From positions 1-9,901 of the forward strand of contig JAICUZ010000080.1 in NCBI GenBank assembly GCA_025935595.1: a stretch of DNA of 9,901 nt, read 5' to 3'. Below the pieces are notes generated by a model that did not search any database, was not told the DNA's origin, and saw only the letters and a program-made list of their open reading frames with translations. The translations under genes were made by a program, and so were the position numbers. This DNA comes from Burkholderiales bacterium. Lineage in GTDB: Bacteria; Actinomycetota; Thermoleophilia; Gaiellales; Gaiellaceae. Of this stretch, positions 6,841-9,901 are shown piece by piece (positions within the stretch are counted from its first letter, which is position 1; each line of letters begins with the position of its first letter).

Positions 6841-6850
6841 GGGCGCAAGG

Positions 6851-7039
6851 TTACGGAGCCTGGAGGCGGAGCGGCTCGACCTCGCGGCCCTTGTAGGTGC
6901 CGCAGGTCGGGCAGATGCGATGCGCGCGCTTCGGCGACCCGCACTGCGGGCAGGTGTTGACGCGCGGCGCCTCGATCGCGTGCGTGGCGCGGCGCTTGTC
7001 GCGACGGGCCTTCGAGGTCTTCCTCTTCGGGACTGCCAT
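6851..7039 (-). CDS. rpmF: 50S ribosomal protein L32 (zinc-ribbon type)
   Basis: The 62-residue basic protein starts MAVPKRKTSKARRDKRR, the hallmark of L32, and has four zinc-ribbon cysteines in CPQC (30, 33) and CPTC (43, 46). It is therefore the zinc-binding form rather than the cysteine-free paralogue. ATG 7039 is fixed by this N terminus; an open extension to 7108 has no family resemblance. There is no Shine-Dalgarno, but TACACT lies 11 nt upstream. The gene is 10 bp ahead of plsX, a pairing conserved in many bacteria. Its usual upstream partner, the DUF177 gene, is present but separated by a plus-strand ABC-F gene. Confidence 0.97.
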   Translation of the reverse strand: MAVPKRKTSKARRDKRRATHAIEAPRVNTCPQCGSPKRAHRICPTCGTYKGREVEPLRLQAP

Positions 7040-7051
7040 GAGCGCGCGCCA

Positions 7052-7057
7052 GTGTAG
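7052..7057 (-). promoter_or_regulatory. Possible -10 box (TACACT) of the rpmF-plsX-acpP-rnc operon
   Basis: TACACT fits TANNNT and is followed by 11 nt and the rpmF ATG, so the transcript would have a leader of only a few bases. This agrees with the absence of a Shine-Dalgarno. No convincing -35 is seen. The site lies in the 129-bp divergent gap shared with the ABC-F gene. Confidence 0.4.
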
Positions 7058-7074
7058 CCGAAGGCCCGCGCTGC

Positions 7075-7121
7075 TAGAGTGCCGCCGCCCGTCCTGCGGG
7101 CGCACCATGACGGATCTCTAG
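7075..7121 (+). promoter_or_regulatory. Candidate ABC-F promoter and leader: TAGAGT box, hairpin and mini-ORF
   Basis: TAGAGT (7075-7080) fits a -10 box on the plus strand. A transcript starting about 7 nt later would open on the perfect 6-bp stem CGCCCG/CGGGCG (7086-7102, loop TCCTG). A four-codon open frame, ATG ACG GAT CTC TAG (7107-7121), follows. The ABC-F ribosome-binding site lies about 35 nt further on. Some antibiotic-resistance ABC-F genes are controlled by leader peptides and attenuation. The parts are seen; their working as a leader is inference. Confidence 0.3.
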
Positions 7122-7168
7122 ACCGAAACCGCGCTTCTTCTCGCCTTTCGCTCTCAGGAGGTCTGTCC

Positions 7169-8716
7169 GTGCCGGGTTCGCTTGCCGCCCGCAACATCTC
7201 GAAGTCCTATGCCGCCGCGCAGGTGCTCGACCACGTCTCGTTGATCGTGTCGCCCGGTGACCGAGTCGGGATCGTCGGCCCGAACGGGATCGGGAAGTCG
7301 ACCCTGCTCCGCGTGCTCGCCGGGCTCGAGAAGCCGGACCGCGGCGAGGTCGTGCGCTCCGGTGCCGTCGGCTACCTGCCGCAGGAGCCGGAGGCCCGGC
7401 CGGGCGAGACGGTTCGGGGCTACCTCGCCCGTCGCACCGGCGTCGGTGCCGCGGAGCACGAGATGGACGAACTGGCGGCGCGGCTCGCGCGCGAGCCGGC
7501 GCTCGCTCACGCCTACTCCGAGGCGCTCGAGCGGTATCTCCTGCTCGGCGGCGAGGACTTCGACGCGCGGGCCGGCGCAGTGCTCGACGGCGTCGGCCTC
7601 GGCCGGCGCGACGAACGCGAGCTCGCGTCCCTCTCCGGCGGCGAGGCCGCTCGCGTCGCGCTCGCCGCGATCCTCCTCGCGCGCTTCGACGTCTTCCTCC
7701 TCGACGAGCCCACGAACAACCTCGACTTCGCAGGGCTCGACCGGCTCGAGCGCTTCCTCGACGAGCTCGCAGCGGGTGTCGTGCTCGTCTCGCACGACCG
7801 GGCGTTCCTCGACCGCACCGTCACACGCGTCGTCGAGATCGAAGGCGAGACCCGGAAGGTGCACGAGTACGCGGGCACATGGTCCGACTACGAAGCGGCG
7901 CGCGAGCGTGCGCGCGGCCAACACGAAGCTGCGTACGCCGACTACGTGATCGAGCGCGATCGGTACACGACGCTGCTCTCGACCCGTCGCTCGGAGGCGC
8001 GCGCGGGCGGGGCGATGGCGGACCGCCGCGGCACGAATGCGCTGCGCGGCAAGGTCGCGCAGGCAAAGCACCACCTCGAGCGGCTCGAGGTGGTCGACAA
8101 GCCGTGGAGCCCTTGGCGGCTGCAGCTGCAGTTCGCGACCCCGCCGCCGACCGGATTCATCGCCGAGCTCGCCGGCGCACACGTCGAAGTCGGCTCGTTC
8201 ACGATCGGACCGGTCGACGTCCTCCTCGGCTACGGCGACCGACTCGCGGTCGTCGGGCCAAACGGCTCCGGGAAGACGACATTGATTCGCGCGCTGACCG
8301 GCGACCTGCCCCTTGCCGGCGGGCAGCGTCGGATCGGCTCCGGCACCGTGTTCGGGGAGCTCAACCAGGCGCGCGATCTCTTCACCGGCACACTGATCGA
8401 CGACTTCGCGCGTCTCGCTGCGCTCGCGACCACGGACGCGCGCACGCTCCTCGCGAAGTTCGCGCTCGGAGCCGACGACGTCGACCGCGACGCGGAGTCG
8501 CTCTCACCCGGCGAGCGCACACGCGCCGGGCTCGCGCTGCTCGCAGCGCGAGGCGTGAACTGCTTGATCCTCGACGAGCCGACGAACCACCTCGACCTCG
8601 AGGCGATCGAAGAGCTCGAGACGGCGCTCGCCCGCTACGAGGGCTCCCTCGTCGTCGTGACGCACGACCGACGGTTCCTGGAGCGGATCGAGATCACGCG
8701 AACGCTCGCTCTTTAG
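7169..8716 (+). CDS. ABC-F family ATPase (ribosome-associated translation factor)
   Basis: ABC-F proteins are soluble twin ATPases that bind the ribosomal E site. Some tune translation (EttA, Uup) and others protect against antibiotics. The 515 residues contain two ABC domains and no membrane segments. Domain 1 has Walker A GPNGIGKST (37-45), signature LSGGE (155-159), Walker B FLLDEP (176-181) and switch H209. A charged linker of about 110 residues follows. Domain 2 has GPNGSGKTT (363-371), signature LSPGE (445-449), LILDEP (466-471) and H499. Both catalytic glutamates (E180, E470) are present. I see no EttA-type arm insertion. GTG 7169 has AGGAGG 8 nt upstream; earlier in-frame codons are rejected. 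Its stop interlocks with that of the convergent DUF177 gene. Subfamily and resistance role cannot be told from sequence alone. Confidence 0.95.
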   Translation: MPGSLAARNISKSYAAAQVLDHVSLIVSPGDRVGIVGPNGIGKSTLLRVLAGLEKPDRGEVVRSGAVGYLPQEPEARPGETVRGYLARRTGVGAAEHEMDELAARLAREPALAHAYSEALERYLLLGGEDFDARAGAVLDGVGLGRRDERELASLSGGEAARVALAAILLARFDVFLLDEPTNNLDFAGLDRLERFLDELAAGVVLVSHDRAFLDRTVTRVVEIEGETRKVHEYAGTWSDYEAARERARGQHEAAYADYVIERDRYTTLLSTRRSEARAGGAMADRRGTNALRGKVAQAKHHLERLEVVDKPWSPWRLQLQFATPPPTGFIAELAGAHVEVGSFTIGPVDVLLGYGDRLAVVGPNGSGKTTLIRALTGDLPLAGGQRRIGSGTVFGELNQARDLFTGTLIDDFARLAALATTDARTLLAKFALGADDVDRDAESLSPGERTRAGLALLAARGVNCLILDEPTNHLDLEAIEELETALARYEGSLVVVTHDRRFLERIEITRTLAL

Positions 8717-9219
8717 CGCTCCTCGCGCAACGCCTCGAGCGCAGCCCACCTCGGGTCGCCGTGCTCCTCCTCGTGCGTGTGCGGCTCGTCGTTCAGGTTC
8801 TTCCCGCACACGGAGCAGAGCCCGGCGCAATCGGGGCGGCAGAGGATCTGCTCCGGCAGCGCGAGCGCCACCGCGTCGCGCGCCCACTGGGAGACGTCGA
8901 GGTTCGCCCCGACGACGTACTGCGTCTGCATCTGCTCGTCCTCGGGATCCTCCGCCTGGTACTCGCGCGCAGAGATCGGCACCTCGAGCACCGCGTCGTC
9001 CAGGCAGCGGTAACACGGGCCGTGCAGCCGCGCGGTGAACTGCAGCGAGAACACCGTCCCGGTGTTCGCGCGCGTGATCTCGAATGCCGCCGGTACCTGC
9101 TCCGGCACGGGCACGTAGCGTTGCCCGCCGAATTCGAAGGCCGGTAGCTCGACCTCGAGCTCGTCACGGTATTGCTCGCCCGGACGGAGCTTCACCTGGC
9201 GAAGGCTGAAGCTCGTCAT
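8713..9219 (-). CDS. YceD/DUF177 family protein
   Basis: The 168-residue product fits the DUF177 (YceD) family, whose genes are widely linked to rpmF. Plant and bacterial members are implicated in large-subunit rRNA accumulation and ribosome assembly. It begins MTSFSLRQVKLRPGEQYRDE. Six cysteines are arranged as CYRC (69, 72) and C127, C131, C135, C138, probably metal ligands. In between comes the acidic EYQAEDPEDEQ and the conserved LDVSQWARDAVALALPEQILC. The C terminus is acidic, with DPRWAALEALREE. ATG 9219 matches the family N terminus; an open frame continues to 9603 over the cupin gene and is rejected. No Shine-Dalgarno is seen, while TACCGT sits 7 nt upstream, suggesting a leaderless message. 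Its TAA (8713-8715) overlaps the TAG of the ABC-F gene (8714-8716). Confidence 0.92.
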   Translation of the reverse strand: MTSFSLRQVKLRPGEQYRDELEVELPAFEFGGQRYVPVPEQVPAAFEITRANTGTVFSLQFTARLHGPCYRCLDDAVLEVPISAREYQAEDPEDEQMQTQYVVGANLDVSQWARDAVALALPEQILCRPDCAGLCSVCGKNLNDEPHTHEEEHGDPRWAALEALREER

Positions 9220-9222
9220 GGG

Positions 9223-9245
9223 ATCCACGGTAGCGTGCCGTGGAT
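9223..9245. promoter_or_regulatory. Compact bidirectional promoter with 8-bp inverted repeat
   Basis: ATCCACGG and CCGTGGAT form a perfect inverted repeat around TAGCGTG, between ATGs at 9219 (minus) and 9244 (plus). Plus-strand TAGCGT (9231-9236) lies exactly 7 nt before the cupin ATG. Minus-strand TACCGT (9232-9227) lies exactly 7 nt before the DUF177 ATG. The two boxes share the central TA. Both genes lack a Shine-Dalgarno. Overlapping opposed -10 boxes driving divergent, leaderless transcripts is the simplest reading; the repeat could also be an operator. Confidence 0.55.
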
Positions 9246-9783
9246 GGACGAGGCACGTCTCGAGCGCATCGGCACCGGGCTGGCGCCCACGTCCGAGGGC
9301 TGGTTCCTCGTCAACGCACGCGAAGCCGCCTGGACGCTGCATCCCACGTTCGGGCAGCGATGTGCGTTCGAGGCGAACGGCCCCGTGGTGCGCGGAACCG
9401 ACCAGGCACCGATCCATTTCGACCAGCTCGGGATCGGCCTCTCCGTGCTTCAGCCTGGCCAACCGAGCACGCTGTACCACGCCGAGCCGGGAAACCAGGA
9501 AGCCTTTCTCGTCCTGTCGGGGACGTGCACGTTGACGATCGAGGGCGAGCAGCGTGAGCTCATCGAGTGGGACTTCGTGCATTGCCCGCCCGGAACCGCA
9601 CACGCGTTCGCCGCCACGGGGACGGAGCAGTGCGTGCTCCTCACGGTCGGCGCGCGCACCGCGCGCGAGTGGGTCTATCTGCCGACGCCGCTCGCCGAGA
9701 GCGTCGAACGGGAGACGACGTCAGGCGCCGACGTGTACGCGCCGTACGGGCACTGGCAGAACGACGGGGGGTCGCCGCTCTAG
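9244..9783 (+). CDS. Cupin-domain protein of unknown substrate
   Basis: The 179-residue protein has a single beta-barrel cupin core at about residues 60-137. Cupin motif 1 is seen in STLYHAEPGNQEAFLVLSG (75-93), where H79, E81 and E86 stand in place of the usual HxH and E ligands. Motif 2 is DFVHCPPGTAHAF (110-122), with H120 as a ligand. Cupins of this sort include small dioxygenases, isomerases and sugar-binding proteins; no specific reaction can be assigned. The N-terminal 55 residues, including GWFLVNAREAAWTLH, form a conserved lead-in. ATG 9244 is preferred; GTG 9235 is an alternative three codons upstream, and the frame back to 9172 overlaps the DUF177 gene. The gene shares the 24-bp divergent spacer. 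It ends on TAG, with a second in-frame TAG right after. Confidence 0.88.
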   Translation: MDEARLERIGTGLAPTSEGWFLVNAREAAWTLHPTFGQRCAFEANGPVVRGTDQAPIHFDQLGIGLSVLQPGQPSTLYHAEPGNQEAFLVLSGTCTLTIEGEQRELIEWDFVHCPPGTAHAFAATGTEQCVLLTVGARTAREWVYLPTPLAESVERETTSGADVYAPYGHWQNDGGSPL

Positions 9784-9816
9784 TAGTTCGAACCGCCCTA
9801 GTAGTTCGAGCCGTTG
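9781..9816. repeat. Tandem 18-bp direct repeat at two convergent gene ends
   Basis: TAGTAGTTCGAACCG (9781-9795) recurs as TAGTAGTTCGAGCCG (9799-9813), 14 of 15 bases identical with an 18-bp period. The first copy contains the cupin stop. Read on the minus strand, each copy encodes GSNY and a TAG stop in the same frame, so the terminal codons of the minus-strand gene appear twice. A recent small tandem duplication is the likely cause. Confidence 0.7.
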
Positions 9817-9901
9817 TCGGAGAGGTCGACCGGGCCGATCCCGGCGACGACCGACTCCTGGGAGCGTTCATGGAGACGCTCGCGCCCACGCCGGACCGCG
9901 A
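9798..9901 (-). CDS. C-terminal fragment of an unrecognised protein
   Basis: A minus-strand frame enters from the right edge and ends at TAG 9798-9800, giving 33 complete residues: AVRRGRERLHERSQESV, then VAGIGPVDLSDNGSNY. I do not recognise a family. It is basic at first, then has a neutral tail rich in Gly, Asp and Asn. Nearly all third codon positions are G or C, as in the neighbouring genes, which supports real coding. It converges on the cupin gene with 14 bp between stop codons and no terminator visible. The last five codons before the stop (N-G-S-N-Y) are largely repeated in frame after it, ending in a second TAG at 9780-9782. The rest of the gene lies outside the window. Confidence 0.5.
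   Translation of the reverse strand, partial: AVRRGRERLHERSQESVVAGIGPVDLSDNGSNY

Noticed and set aside
5920..6960. A 346-codon plus-strand frame over plsX and rpmF
   Set aside because: It is antisense to two unambiguous genes, with no recognisable domain.
7154..8182. A 342-codon minus-strand frame under the ABC-F gene
   Set aside because: It is antisense to the Walker motifs of a clear ABC-F protein and lacks any family resemblance.
7879..9147. A 422-codon plus-strand frame over the end of the ABC-F gene and the DUF177 gene
   Set aside because: It is an Arg-rich shadow crossing the ends of two convergent real genes.
9786..9794. GTTCGAACC resembling a tRNA T-loop
   Set aside because: There is no acceptor, D or anticodon stem around it; it is part of the tandem repeat at the gene ends.

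Overview
The window is about 70% G+C, starts genes with GTG and TTG as well as ATG, and is almost entirely coding. Base composition, a SARP/BTAD-type regulator, predicted leaderless TANNNT promoters and the gene order point to a high-GC actinobacterium. A deep-branching class such as Thermoleophilia is a guess from gene style and is not shown here.

Most of the minus strand carries a conserved housekeeping cluster. Read in its own direction (right to left) it is: a YceD/DUF177 protein (8713-9219), rpmF (L32, 6851-7039), plsX (5869-6840), acpP (5576-5821), rnc (RNase III, 4873-5613) and smc (1-3104, running off the left edge). These link ribosome assembly, phospholipid and fatty acid synthesis, RNA processing and chromosome organisation. 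acpP and rnc overlap, and rpmF-plsX-acpP are closely packed, so rpmF to rnc is probably one operon.

Two modules interrupt the cluster. A plus-strand ABC-F ATPase (7169-8716) lies between the DUF177 gene and rpmF. Between rnc and smc lie a plus-strand SARP-like regulator (4230-4922) and a divergent two-gene operon: a 52-residue DUF1059 protein (3989-4147) and a class I SAM methyltransferase (3148-3987). The 82-bp gap between regulator and operon holds three GTTGG direct repeats at exact 11-bp spacing. The nearest lies 8 bp from a -10-like hexamer for the operon, which matches known SARP operators. The regulator therefore probably controls the operon.

At the right edge a small cupin gene (9244-9783) diverges from the DUF177 gene, with only 24 bp between start codons. 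That spacer is an 8-bp inverted repeat carrying two overlapping, opposed TANNNT boxes, each exactly 7 nt from its ATG. The 3' end of an unrecognised minus-strand gene (9798-9901) closes the window.

Main points for a second look: the SARP-style operator, a perfect 12-bp hairpin inside the rnc coding sequence, loss of one conserved acidic active-site residue in RNase III, a strikingly short SMC hinge, and the compact bidirectional promoter. I saw no rRNA, tRNA, CRISPR array, insertion sequence or phage genes, and no gene-free stretch over 300 bases.
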